Positions 9,052 to 17,661 of a stretch of 64,000 nt of DNA are shown in pieces. A program made the position numbers and the translations under genes. Source of the DNA: CAZICM01 sp964537685. GTDB lineage: Bacteria; Myxococcota_A; Polyangia; Polyangiales; Polyangiaceae. The first letter of the stretch is position 1. Each line of letters starts with the position of its first letter. Under the pieces are notes generated by a model. That model saw only the letters and a list, made by a program, of their open reading frames with translations, was not told the DNA's origin and made no database searches. Where the stretch lies: positions 1 to 64,000 of the forward strand of contig CAZICM010000029.1 of assembly GCA_964537685.1 (NCBI GenBank), read 5' to 3'.

Positions 9052-10707
9052 ATGATGCCGCGCCGCCTTCTTCAGGGCCTTTTGCTTGGATCATCGCTCT
9101 TTTTTGCGGCTGCGGCGCCCCGCGATGCCGGCGCATTCTGCGGTTTTTATGTGAGCGGCGCCGATGCAAAACTATTCAATAACGCGACAATGGTTGTTCT
9201 TTTGCGCGATGGCACGAAGACCGTGCTCTCAATGCAAAACAATTATCAGGGGCCGCCCGAAGATTTCGCAATGGTCGTTCCCGTGCCTGTTGTGCTTCAA
9301 AAAGACAATGTAAAAACCTTGGACCGGAATATTTTCGACCGGGTCGATAAACTCGCCGCCCCAAGGCTCGTTGAATATTGGGAACAGGATCCTTGTCCTC
9401 CGCCTCCGCCCGAAACGGATGACGATGACGACGATAAAAATTATCCCTCCGCGCCCATGATGATGGAAGCGGCGCCTTCGGCTCCCCGCGATTATGGCGT
9501 GAAAATTGAAGCCCAATTTGCCGTCGGCGAATACGATATCGTTATTTTAAGCGCTCAGGATTCCATGGGGCTCGATGCCTATTTGCGCGATAATAAATAT
9601 AAAATCCCCGATGGAGCAGAAGCCGTGCTCCGGCCTTATGTGCAAAGCGGGATGAAATTCTTCGTGGCGAAAGTCAATTCGAAGAAAGTGCAATTCCAAA
9701 ATGGAATGGCTACGCTTTCGCCGCTCCGCTTTCATTACGATAGCGAAACCTTTAGCCTTCCCGTCCGCCTCGGTCTTTTGAATTCAGGCGGTACGCAGGA
9801 TCTTATCGTTCATATTCTCGCCAAAGAACAGCGCTACGAAGTCGCTAATTATCCCAACGTAACAATTCCAACCAATTTAAATGTGGCGGAGGCAGCACGC
9901 GATCAATTTGGTCCGTTTTATGCCTCGCTCTTCGATAGAACGCTGCAGCAGCATAAAAACGCCGTTATCACCGAATATTCATGGGCCGCTGAAAGCTGCG
10001 ATCCATGCCCTTCACCTGCCCTCACGCCCGAGGAAGTCATGACGCTCGGAGGCGATGTTATTGCGGGGAAAAACAATCAGAATGGACAAATGGTGCCCAG
10101 CAACGGCCTTGAAATGCAAATGCCAGCGCCTCCCTTTATGCAAAATCCATGGCAAATCACGAGCGGAATGGTGCTGACGCGCCTTCATGCCCGCTATGAC
10201 AAATCGTCCCTCGGCGAAGATTTGGTATTTAAAGCCGCGCCTGCCATTCAAGGCGGGCGCGAGGTGCGCGATGCCCAGGGGCAATTGGAAAAAGTCGCCA
10301 CCGCAGCGAGCTATAACAATTTTCAGGGCCGTTATGCCATTCGCCATCCCTGGGTCGGCGCCATTCCCTGCAGCAATCCTCAGCGCGGTATCTGGGGAGG
10401 CCCGCCTCCAAGTGTGGAGGTCGCGGGCGATACCTCTCCAAAAGCGGCGACCAATTTGGCCTTTGTGGCGCGCGGCGCGAGCCTAGAATCATTTTTGGCG
10501 CAGGATGTGCCGGAGATTTCGGTGCAGGGTTCAGGCCAAAAACCCGCTGGATGGAGCATTAATAAACCCGGCGGAGCCTGCGCGTGCCTGCTCGCTCCCG
10601 AAGACGATGGCGGAACCACGGCCGTCTTTGGAGCTGCCATGGCCTCCATCGGCGCCGCTATCGCGCTGGGGTTGCGCCGCCGCTTAAAGAATAATCAGAA
10701 TAAATAA
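9052..10707 (+). CDS. DUF2330 surface protein with MYXO-CTERM-like tail
   Basis: The 551-residue protein has a signal peptide (about 1-28, ending at AGA-FCGF) and then the DUF2330 domain (CGFYVSGADAKLFNNAT, FAMVVPVPV). A low-complexity insert of prolines and six or more aspartates lies near residue 120. The C-terminus has the layout of a MYXO-CTERM sorting signal: a Cys-containing GGACACL motif, a hydrophobic segment (about 520-540) and an Arg-rich end. It should be exported and anchored at the outer surface. DUF2330 has no known activity. It is preceded by a good ribosome site (GAGAGGAATTCTC). The gene stands alone between the Uma2 remnant and the lipoprotein. Confidence 0.88.
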   Translation: MMPRRLLQGLLLGSSLFFAAAAPRDAGAFCGFYVSGADAKLFNNATMVVLLRDGTKTVLSMQNNYQGPPEDFAMVVPVPVVLQKDNVKTLDRNIFDRVDKLAAPRLVEYWEQDPCPPPPPETDDDDDDKNYPSAPMMMEAAPSAPRDYGVKIEAQFAVGEYDIVILSAQDSMGLDAYLRDNKYKIPDGAEAVLRPYVQSGMKFFVAKVNSKKVQFQNGMATLSPLRFHYDSETFSLPVRLGLLNSGGTQDLIVHILAKEQRYEVANYPNVTIPTNLNVAEAARDQFGPFYASLFDRTLQQHKNAVITEYSWAAESCDPCPSPALTPEEVMTLGGDVIAGKNNQNGQMVPSNGLEMQMPAPPFMQNPWQITSGMVLTRLHARYDKSSLGEDLVFKAAPAIQGGREVRDAQGQLEKVATAASYNNFQGRYAIRHPWVGAIPCSNPQRGIWGGPPPSVEVAGDTSPKAATNLAFVARGASLESFLAQDVPEISVQGSGQKPAGWSINKPGGACACLLAPEDDGGTTAVFGAAMASIGAAIALGLRRRLKNNQNK

Positions 10708-10792
10708 ATTCTTTCAAATTGATTGTCAATTTAATCAGAAAATAACTTGAGCTTGCGCGGGCCGCGCCTTTTGTATCAATGTCAGCGCCGCG
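10708..10792 (+). terminator. Possible weak terminator after the DUF2330 gene
   Basis: In this gap a GC-rich inverted repeat (GCGCGGGCCGCGC, about 10755-10767) is followed by CTTTTG. The stem is short, so it is only a candidate. Confidence 0.25.
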
Positions 10793-11269
10793 ATGAGTTT
10801 GCCAATGGTGACACGCATTTATGCCTTCATTCTTGTCGTGTTGCTTTCGTCGGCGGGCGCGGGCTGCAAGCGCCGCTATGGCGTGGGCGATCAGGTGATG
10901 GTCGAGTGGGAAGGCGGTGTGTATCCCGCCGTCATCCTCGAGATGAGCGGCCCCACCAAATACAAAGTGCATTACGAGGGCTACGACGAAATATGGGATG
11001 AAGTCGTTCCCAGGACGCGCATCAAGGGCTTTGTGGAGGGGACGGTTGTTCCTCCCGAGCCGCCCGCCAAGATTCGCGCAAAGGCTCTCGCCGCCGCGCA
11101 AACCAATGTGCACAAAATCGGCGACCGCGTTCGTGTCGAATGGCACGGAACAATGTATCCCGCGGTGATTACCGGCGTCGTCGGGCAAGAGCGCTACCGC
11201 ATCCACTACGAAGGTTATGGTCCGGAATGGGATGAAACCGTGGGCCTCGCCAGGATTCAGCAGCGCTAA
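10793..11269 (+). CDS. Lipoprotein with two Tudor-knot/chromo-barrel-like repeats
   Basis: The 158-residue protein has a hydrophobic signal segment ending in AGAGC, probably a lipobox (Cys25). Two about 55-residue repeats follow. Each has GDxVxVEWxGxxYPAVI, then YKVHYEGYDEIWDE in the first and YRIHYEGYGPEWDE in the second. This HYEG...WDE signature is that of Tudor-knot (chromo-barrel) domains, familiar from eukaryotic chromatin readers. Here the protein should sit in the cell envelope, so DNA or histone binding is improbable; a polymer or protein ligand is more likely. An alternative start is the Met at residue 5. It is tandem with the DUF2330 gene but separated by 85 bases. Confidence 0.75.
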   Translation: MSLPMVTRIYAFILVVLLSSAGAGCKRRYGVGDQVMVEWEGGVYPAVILEMSGPTKYKVHYEGYDEIWDEVVPRTRIKGFVEGTVVPPEPPAKIRAKALAAAQTNVHKIGDRVRVEWHGTMYPAVITGVVGQERYRIHYEGYGPEWDETVGLARIQQR

Positions 11270-11306
11270 AACGCGCGCCCAGCCGCTCTTGCACGCGGTC
11301 GCAAAT

Positions 11307-11345
11307 CCCCTCGATTTTTCATTTGACGCACCCCTCGATTTTTCA
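11307..11345 (+). repeat. Two direct copies of a 15-base sequence
   Basis: CCCCTCGATTTTTCA occurs at 11307-11321 and again, identical, at 11331-11345 (24-base period). It could be a regulator site or a chance micro-duplication in the fusA upstream region. Confidence 0.7.
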
Positions 11346-11574
11346 CTAGCGCGATGAGTCGAGAGGCACTACATAGCCGCGCCCAATTCAGCGCGTCCCG
11401 CGGTCATTCGCCGAACAGTGAGCGGGTTTGAGCGAGCGCCTCACCAGCGTCCGTTCAATGTCAAACACGGTGGGCTCTGCTCATTCCGTGCCCGTCTCTT
11501 GCTGTCCCGGCTTTTTTGTCTCTAAGGGCGCTTTGCTTGCCTGGGCGATACTGGGCATTTGGCAGGGCCTAAAT

Positions 11575-11594
11575 CCAGATCGAAAACGATCTGG
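11575..11594 (+). promoter_or_regulatory. Perfect hairpin in the fusA leader
   Basis: CCAGATCG-AAAA-CGATCTGG forms an uninterrupted 8-bp stem with an AAAA loop, 42 bases before the GTG start of EF-G. There is no T-run, so it is not a classic terminator. It may modulate translation or mRNA stability. Confidence 0.5.
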
Positions 11595-11636
11595 CTTGCC
11601 TTTGCCGCTGCCTTGCATGGGCATGGAGTATTTCTT

Positions 11637-13724
11637 GTGATTAGTGAGCTACAAAAACTGCGCAATATCGGAATCAGCGCCCATATCGATTCGGGCAAAA
11701 CGACGCTGACCGAGCGCGTTCTTTACTACACCAAGAGGATCCACGCGATCCACGAAGTCAAAGGTAAAGACGGCGTTGGTGCGAAGATGGACTCGATGGA
11801 CCTCGAGCGCGAACGAGGCATCACCATCCAATCGGCCGCGACGCACTGCCTTTGGAAGGGCTTTCATATCAATATTATCGACACGCCTGGGCACGTCGAC
11901 TTCACGATTGAAGTTGAACGGGCTTTGCGCGTGCTCGACGGCGCAATTTTGGTTCTGTGTGCGGTGGCCGGCGTGCAGTCGCAATCACTGACCGTTGACC
12001 GTCAAATGCGCCGCTATGGCGTGCCCCGCATCGCATTTGTCAACAAGTGCGATCGCGCGGGCGCCAATCCGCTGCGCGTGCGCGATCAGCTCCGGGAGAA
12101 GCTGCATCTCAATCCGGTTCTTCTTCAACTGCCCATCGGGCTCGAGGAGAAGTTTGAGGGCGTTGTCGATCTGATCCGGATGAAGGCTTTTCGCTTTGAA
12201 GGCCCGGGCGGCGACAAAGTGGTTGAAGGGCCGATTCCCGCCGACATGGTGGATGAAGCCAATCAAGCGCGCGAGGAAATGCTCGATGCCCTGTCGATGC
12301 ATTCGGACGAGCTGACCAACGCCATTCTCGAAGAGCAGGTCACCGAAGCGATCATCGACGAAGCCGTGCGTTCGGCGACCATCAAGCTTCAGATCGTTCC
12401 CGTGATGATGGGCTCGGCCTATAAAAACAAGGCGGTTCAGTTGCTGCTGGATGGCGTTGGCAAGTATTTGCCGGACCCCACAGACATCAAAAACGAAGCC
12501 GTCGACACCGAGCGCGATGAGCAAAAGGTCGAACTGTCCAGCGATCCGGATGGCCCGCTGGTGATGCTCGCGTTTAAGCTCGAAGACGGCCGCTTTGGCC
12601 AATTGACCTACCTGCGCGTGTATCAGGGAACAATCGGGCGAGCCCGCGAGATCACCAATACCCGCACAGGAAAACGCCACAAAGTCGGACGGCTGGTGCG
12701 CATGCACTCCGACGAAATGGAAGACATCGACAGCGCAAGCGCGGGCGATATCGTCGCGATGTTCGGCATCGACTGCCATTCGGGCGATACCTTCACCGAT
12801 GGCACGACCAGCCTCGCGATGACATCCATGCACGTTCCGGAGCCGGTTATCGGCCTCACGGTGACGCCCAAGGACAACAAATCGCAGACGAACATGTCGA
12901 AGGCTCTCCGGCGCTTCACCAAGGAAGATCCAACCTTCCGCGTGACCAGCGATCCGGAGACCAACGAGACGATTATCAGCGGCATGGGCGAGCTTCACCT
13001 CGATGTGTACATCGAGCGCATGAAGCGCGAATACAGCGCCGAGGTTGTCGTCAGCCCGCCCCGCGTCGCGTACCGCGAAACCGTTACGAGAAGGGCGCAG
13101 TTTAGCTACACGCACAAGAAGCAGACCGGCGGTTCGGGCCAGTTTGGCCGGGTCGCGGGCTACATCGAGCCTTGGGCAGAGGGCCGCTACAACTTCGATG
13201 ACCAAATCGTCGGAGGATCGATTCCGAGGGAGTTCATTCCCGCGGTCGACAAAGGCTTTCAGTCGATGCTTGCGAAGGGCCTCGTGATCGGGGCGCAGGT
13301 CGTGGGCATTTCGGTCACCATCAACGACGGCCAGGCGCACTCCGTGGACTCATCGGATATCGCCTTCCAAGAGGCTGCGCGCGGCGCGTTCCGCGATGCC
13401 TACCCCAAGGCGGCACCCCAGATTTTGGAACCGCTGATGCGGGTGGCCTGCGAAGGGCCGAGCGAATTTCAAGGCGGCATTGTCGGCATTTTGATGCAGC
13501 GCCGCGGAATCATCATTGGGACGACCGAGGCCGAGGGTTTCTCGCGCGTGGAGGCCGAAGTGCCTCTGGCGGAAATGTTCGGCTTCTCGACGGTGCTCCG
13601 GTCGGCCACACAAGGCAAAGCCGAATTCACGATGGAGTTTTCGCGTTACGCGCCCGTACCGGCGGCGCTTGCGGAAGAGCTCATCAAAAAGCACCGCGAA
13701 GAGCAGGCGAAAAAAGGGAAGTGA
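11637..13724 (+). CDS. fusA: Elongation factor G (mtEFG1/spdEFG1-like subtype)
   Basis: This 695-residue translocase has all GTPase motifs: AHIDSGKTTL (G1), RERGITIQSA (G2), DTPGHVDF (G3) and NKCDRAGA (G4), followed by EF-G domains II-V. The wording KGKDGVGAKMDSMDLERE after G1 is that of the mitochondrial-EFG1/spdEFG1 branch found in deltaproteobacteria, spirochaetes and planctomycetes, not the usual str-operon EF-G. The frame is open from 11559, but the GTG at 11637 is chosen because GGAG stands 8 bases before it and homology starts there. No ribosomal protein genes flank it, which fits the spd-type copy. Confidence 0.93.
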   Translation: MISELQKLRNIGISAHIDSGKTTLTERVLYYTKRIHAIHEVKGKDGVGAKMDSMDLERERGITIQSAATHCLWKGFHINIIDTPGHVDFTIEVERALRVLDGAILVLCAVAGVQSQSLTVDRQMRRYGVPRIAFVNKCDRAGANPLRVRDQLREKLHLNPVLLQLPIGLEEKFEGVVDLIRMKAFRFEGPGGDKVVEGPIPADMVDEANQAREEMLDALSMHSDELTNAILEEQVTEAIIDEAVRSATIKLQIVPVMMGSAYKNKAVQLLLDGVGKYLPDPTDIKNEAVDTERDEQKVELSSDPDGPLVMLAFKLEDGRFGQLTYLRVYQGTIGRAREITNTRTGKRHKVGRLVRMHSDEMEDIDSASAGDIVAMFGIDCHSGDTFTDGTTSLAMTSMHVPEPVIGLTVTPKDNKSQTNMSKALRRFTKEDPTFRVTSDPETNETIISGMGELHLDVYIERMKREYSAEVVVSPPRVAYRETVTRRAQFSYTHKKQTGGSGQFGRVAGYIEPWAEGRYNFDDQIVGGSIPREFIPAVDKGFQSMLAKGLVIGAQVVGISVTINDGQAHSVDSSDIAFQEAARGAFRDAYPKAAPQILEPLMRVACEGPSEFQGGIVGILMQRRGIIIGTTEAEGFSRVEAEVPLAEMFGFSTVLRSATQGKAEFTMEFSRYAPVPAALAEELIKKHREEQAKKGK

Positions 13725-13734
13725 GGCGAAACCG

Positions 13735-15057
13735 ATGTACCGCAGAGAAGTGAATGAACGAAGCCCGATGAGGGTGTTCGAACGGTCCATGCATGGTGGG
13801 TTGGGCCGCGGGAATATCGGCGTGGTCGTCGCGGGTCCGGGCGTTGGAAAGAAGGCCCTGCTTGTGCAAATCGCGCTCGACAATCTATTGCGTGATCGCA
13901 AAGTGCTGCACATTTCGCACGATCACGCGGTCGATCATGTGCGCGCTTTCTACGACGAGCTCTTCCACGATTTGGTGAGCACCGTAAGGCTGGACGAGCC
14001 CGAGACGGTGCGCGCTGAAATGGAGAAAAATAGGCTTATTTTCTCGCATCTCGCATCTCGTACCGATCCTCCGAGCAAGCGCGGCGGATCGACCAGCGTG
14101 CAGAAGATTCTGCGCACTGTCGAGTTTGCGCACGAGTACGCGCATTTCGATGCCGACGTGATCATCATCGAAGGCTTCGATTTCGCGAATGCGACGGAAG
14201 AAGCCGTGAACGCGCTTCACGAAATGGCGCGCGAGCACAAACTCGAACTGTGGCTCTCCACGGTTGTCGATGCGCGCAAGGCGCCTGCACAAGGGCTTCC
14301 CCAAGCCTTAGAGCCGTTCCAGAAGCATCTTTCCGTTGTCGTCTTCCTGGAAGCCGAGCGCGATATCGTGCGCCTGCGGCTGATTAAGGATCATGACAGC
14401 GTAGAGCTTGCGGACCTGCATCTTCGCCTTGATTCGCACACGATGCGCGTCATCGATGAAGACGTGCGGCCCGCGTCCGTGCGGCCCAAGAATCCCAGGA
14501 TGTTCACGCTGTTCTCCGGCGGCTGCAAAGGCGCCGAGGCTGCGTTTGGCGAGTGCGCGGAGCGCTGGGGTATGGAGGAGGTGAACTACACCTTCGCCGA
14601 TCAGCGCTTCCGTGAGCGCAAGCGCGGCGTTGTCGTGCTGAGCGATTCCGAACTGGCCAAGGGCGACTTCAGCCTCGTCTACGTGTCGAAGCGCCTGGGC
14701 CGCGTGCTCAGCGAGATTCCATTGGTTCGCAGCGTGCTGCAGACCATCTGGTATCAAGTCAACGGCGCGAACCAAGTGTTCGTCATTGGCGCGATTCAGG
14801 ACGATGGCACGGTGCGCGGCGGCACGGGCTGGGGTGCCGAGCTTGCGCGCCTGTGGAAGAAGCCTCTTTGGGTCTTCGATCAGAACAAGCGAAGCTGGTT
14901 CCGCTGGAGCGGCAAGAGCTGGGAGATGTCGACTCCGGCGCCTGTTATCTCGAGTGAAAACTTCGCGGGCCTGGGCACGCAGTCGCTCACCGACGAAGGG
15001 CGCGCAGCAATTGAAGATCTATTCCGGCGCAGTTTTGGCGAGCCCTCGCCAGCCTAG
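13735..15057 (+). CDS. Fusion of RecA/KaiC-like P-loop domain and SLOG-like Rossmann domain
   Basis: The 440-residue protein starts 10 bases after the EF-G stop, so the two are probably co-transcribed. The N-terminal half resembles a RecA/KaiC ATPase: a P-loop-like AGPGVGKKALL (about residues 35-45) and a Walker-B-like DVIIIEGFDF (about 142-151). The Walker A is degenerate, with Lys where Ser/Thr normally follows GK. The C-terminal part (about 250-430) has FSGGCKGAEAAFGECAERWG and later GGTGWGAELARLWKKPLWVFDQ, the layout of SLOG/LOG-type nucleotide-binding folds. I do not recognise a characterised homologue. A nucleotide-sensing role is inference. Confidence 0.75.
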   Translation: MYRREVNERSPMRVFERSMHGGLGRGNIGVVVAGPGVGKKALLVQIALDNLLRDRKVLHISHDHAVDHVRAFYDELFHDLVSTVRLDEPETVRAEMEKNRLIFSHLASRTDPPSKRGGSTSVQKILRTVEFAHEYAHFDADVIIIEGFDFANATEEAVNALHEMAREHKLELWLSTVVDARKAPAQGLPQALEPFQKHLSVVVFLEAERDIVRLRLIKDHDSVELADLHLRLDSHTMRVIDEDVRPASVRPKNPRMFTLFSGGCKGAEAAFGECAERWGMEEVNYTFADQRFRERKRGVVVLSDSELAKGDFSLVYVSKRLGRVLSEIPLVRSVLQTIWYQVNGANQVFVIGAIQDDGTVRGGTGWGAELARLWKKPLWVFDQNKRSWFRWSGKSWEMSTPAPVISSENFAGLGTQSLTDEGRAAIEDLFRRSFGEPSPA

Positions 15058-15108
15058 TTCATCAGATTGCGGTTGACGGCACGGGCATCTCTCGTGAAAG
15101 GTCTCCGC

Positions 15109-16017
15109 GTGTCTGCAGATCATTCCACATCCCATATTATTCAATCGCTTGTTTCCAACCTGCTCATCGCCGCATGCAAGGGTGTGGCGGCCTTTATCAC
15201 CGGTTCTGGCGCGATGCTGGCCGAGACCATTCACAGCGCGGCGGACTGCGGCAACCAATTGCTGCTTTTGCTGGGCGTAAAACGCTCGCGCAAGGCGCCC
15301 GACGAGACACACCCCTTGGGCTATGGCCGCGCGCTTTATTTTTGGTCATTCATGGTCGCGCTGCTCCTGTTCTCGGGCGGCGGCGTCTTTTCAATCTATG
15401 AGGGCATTCACAAAATCCTAACGCCCGAGCCGGTGGAGAAAGCCATCGTTGGCCTCGCCGTTCTGGGTGTCTCGATTGCACTCGAGGGCTACGCGACGAT
15501 CTCGAACATTCTCGAGATCAACAAACGCCGGGGAGCGAAGCCATTTGGGCGCTACCTCCGAGAAACCAAGGATTCGGACCTCATCGTTGTATTCGGAGAA
15601 AATGCCGCGGCCACGCTGGGCCTGCTCTTTGCGGGCATTGCATTGCTGTTATCGAGCATTACCGGCGATAGCCGCTGGGACGCCGCGGGAAGCCTTGTCG
15701 TGGGCTTTGTGCTCGTCGGCGTTGCCGTGTTTCTTGCGATCGAGGTCAAATCGCTTTTGGTCGGAGAACGCGCGGATGCCGAAATTGAACAGGCCACGCG
15801 CGAGCTCGTGAAAGAACACGAACACCTCGACGAGCTTCTGAACATCATCACGGTTCAGCAAGGCCCGGGCGAAGTGCTCGTGGCGCTTAAATTAAAGCTC
15901 GCGCCGCAGCTTACGAGCACCGAAGTATGCCAAGCGATCAACAGCTTCGAGGCCGCGCTAAAGGCTCGGCGCCCTGAAGTGCGCTGGCTCTTTGTCGAGC
16001 CCGACGTGCTCAAGTAG
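15109..16017 (+). CDS. Cation diffusion facilitator (CDF) family metal transporter
   Basis: This 302-residue membrane protein has about six TM helices. In TM2 the metal-site pattern reads MLAETIHSAADCGNQ (His and Asp four apart), and TM5 has GENAAATLGL. A cytoplasmic C-terminal domain ends in WLFVEPDV. That motif set is close to the ZnT9-like branch of CDF, which moves divalent cations (Zn, Mn or Co) by proton exchange; the metal is not determined. The start is GTG at 15109 with GAAAGG 7 bases upstream; an in-frame ATG at 15067 lacks that site. It lies 51 bases after the P-loop gene and overlaps the convergent DUF6918-like gene by 8 bases at the stops. Confidence 0.88.
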   Translation: MSADHSTSHIIQSLVSNLLIAACKGVAAFITGSGAMLAETIHSAADCGNQLLLLLGVKRSRKAPDETHPLGYGRALYFWSFMVALLLFSGGGVFSIYEGIHKILTPEPVEKAIVGLAVLGVSIALEGYATISNILEINKRRGAKPFGRYLRETKDSDLIVVFGENAAATLGLLFAGIALLLSSITGDSRWDAAGSLVVGFVLVGVAVFLAIEVKSLLVGERADAEIEQATRELVKEHEHLDELLNIITVQQGPGEVLVALKLKLAPQLTSTEVCQAINSFEAALKARRPEVRWLFVEPDVLK

Positions 16018-16444
16018 CGTGCTTGGCGATAAGCTTTGCCAGCCGCGGAATCGCCTCTTCCACATGCTTTTTCGCCGAGCCCCGCAGTTTTTCGTAGGTG
16101 CTCTTCACAAGCGCGCTCTTTGCATTCTTTGATTTCGCATCCGTTACGCTCAGCAGCGCATCGGCCGCGCGCGAGCGCGAAGCCAGCAAGTGCGCCTCGG
16201 GATTTCCCTTTTGCACGCCCTCATTCCAAACCGGATCGAGCGCATCGCAGAACTCGGGCATCAATTTATCGACCACATCCTTGATAAACCCCGGCTTAAT
16301 CCCTTTCACAGCCGCGTAGCCCGCCTTCACGGCTATACCGCTCAGTCCGCCTTTAGCGGCCACTTCCTCATCGATCAGCGCACAACAATCCGACACGACG
16401 GCGGCCTTCTTGGCATCGCCCATCAGCACATCGCGAAGTCCCAT
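16010..16444 (-). CDS. DUF6918-like small helical protein
   Basis: The 144-residue, Ala/Lys-rich protein has the pattern GLSGIAVKAGYAAVKGIKPGFIKDVVDKLMPEF near residues 33-65. I associate this with the uncharacterised DUF6918 family of myxobacteria and actinobacteria (recalled, not searched). It has no signal peptide or TM helix, so it is cytoplasmic. It lies downstream of cheB on the same strand, 74 bases away, in the position where Wsp clusters carry wspR. It is not a diguanylate cyclase, and a functional link to the chemosensory operon is unproven. Confidence 0.65.
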   Translation of the reverse strand: MGLRDVLMGDAKKAAVVSDCCALIDEEVAAKGGLSGIAVKAGYAAVKGIKPGFIKDVVDKLMPEFCDALDPVWNEGVQKGNPEAHLLASRSRAADALLSVTDAKSKNAKSALVKSTYEKLRGSAKKHVEEAIPRLAKLIAKHAT

Positions 16445-16518
16445 ACGGTTTTAGCCTCCGCGCCCTGCTACCACATCAGCCTTCGCTTTGGCAAAACAGC
16501 CGCTTTTGCGCTTCAGCC

Positions 16519-17661
16519 TTATGAAGGCGTGCCCAAAGAAGCGCGCTGCCCCGCGATCGAAAGAATTCTCGGCCCAATGGCTTCGAGGGGCAGCATTTCT
16601 TCGGCCGCGCCAATATCGGCCGCGGATTTAGGCATTCCAAACACCGCGGAGCTCGCCTCATCTTGAACGATGGTTTTCGCGCCGGCTCTCCGCATAAAAA
16701 GCAAACCCGCCGCCCCGTCGCTTCCCATGCCTGTCAGAAGAACGCCGATGCCATGATGGGCCGTGCCGCTTTGCGCGAGCGACTCAAAAAGAAGATTGGC
16801 CGACGGACAATGCAGCCGTTTAGGCAGATTGGGCACCAGCGAAAGACGCCCGTTCTGGTAGACGAGGTGCCTTCCCGCGGGAGCGATGTACACCGTTCCT
16901 GCTGCGGGAATAAGCCCATCTTCCGCGAGCACAACCCGCTGCTGGGCTTCAGCGGCGAGCCACTCGGCCAGCGATTCCTCAAAGCCTTCTGTGATGTGCT
17001 GCACGATAAAAATAGGCCAGGGCGCCTTGGGTGCGAAATTCAATAACAGTGTGCGAAGCGCCGGAGGCCCGCCCGTCGATGCTCCGATTGCAATCCAATA
17101 AATTCGCCTATCATTTTGATCATAATGAGCCGCCGGATGTTCGGTGGCGGCTGAGGCTGGACGGGATAAAAACCGAAGCGATTTTGGCGAAGCCGAATCC
17201 CTTCGATGCGATGGAGGCGGCAGTTCCGCCCGGGCACCTGTGCGCCGGACCAGCGGCACCATCGACAGCCCGCGAAGGAGCCGGCAAAAACGCCTTCGGA
17301 AATGAGCATCGCGCAGATCGTCGTTCGAGGGTTTGCGGATGATATCCAGCGCTCCTGCATCGAGGGCCTGAAAATGCAGATCCGCGTGCTGGCCCACCAG
17401 CTCCGATACGATAACGATAGGCGTGGGCATATTTTGCATGAGATAGCGCGAGGCTGTGAGACCGCCCATGCCCGGCATCAGCACATCCATCAGGATAAGC
17501 GAGGGGCGAAGCTGTGCGGCCATTTGCAGAGCCTGTTCACCGGAGCGCGCCTCCCCCGCGATAGAAAAAGCCGGATCGTCTTCCAGAAGCCTTCGCAGCG
17601 CGATGCGGCTGGTCGCTGAGTCGTCGGCAATAAGAACGCGGATGGGATGGGATGGCTTCAT
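16519..17661 (-). CDS. cheB: CheB: chemoreceptor methylesterase response regulator
   Basis: The 380-residue protein has an N-terminal REC domain (LIADDSATSR; phospho-acceptor Asp in LILMDVLMPGMGG) and a C-terminal methylesterase domain. The catalytic triad is visible: Ser in IGASTGGPPALR, His in IVQHITEGF and Asp in GMGSDGAAG. It removes methyl groups from chemoreceptor glutamates to reset signalling. The start overlaps the cheA stop by 4 bases (ATGA), so translation is coupled. In Wsp-type systems this gene corresponds to wspF. Confidence 0.93.
   Translation of the reverse strand: MKPSHPIRVLIADDSATSRIALRRLLEDDPAFSIAGEARSGEQALQMAAQLRPSLILMDVLMPGMGGLTASRYLMQNMPTPIVIVSELVGQHADLHFQALDAGALDIIRKPSNDDLRDAHFRRRFCRLLRGLSMVPLVRRTGARAELPPPSHRRDSASPKSLRFLSRPASAATEHPAAHYDQNDRRIYWIAIGASTGGPPALRTLLLNFAPKAPWPIFIVQHITEGFEESLAEWLAAEAQQRVVLAEDGLIPAAGTVYIAPAGRHLVYQNGRLSLVPNLPKRLHCPSANLLFESLAQSGTAHHGIGVLLTGMGSDGAAGLLFMRRAGAKTIVQDEASSAVFGMPKSAADIGAAEEMLPLEAIGPRILSIAGQRASLGTPS

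Larger units (their letters stand above)
11270..11636 (+). promoter_or_regulatory. Upstream region of fusA with direct repeats and hairpin
   Basis: This 367-base stretch has no convincing gene. It holds two copies of CCCCTCGATTTTTCA at 11307-11321 and 11331-11345, with a TTGACG (11323-11328) between them that could be a -35 element. A perfect 8-bp hairpin lies at 11575-11594. The EF-G ribosome site GGAG is at 11625-11628. Confidence 0.45.

Noticed and set aside
11985..13340. Long open frame (451 codons) on the minus strand
   Set aside because: It lies wholly antisense to EF-G, whose motifs are unmistakable; the product has no family features and a His/Arg-rich shadow composition.
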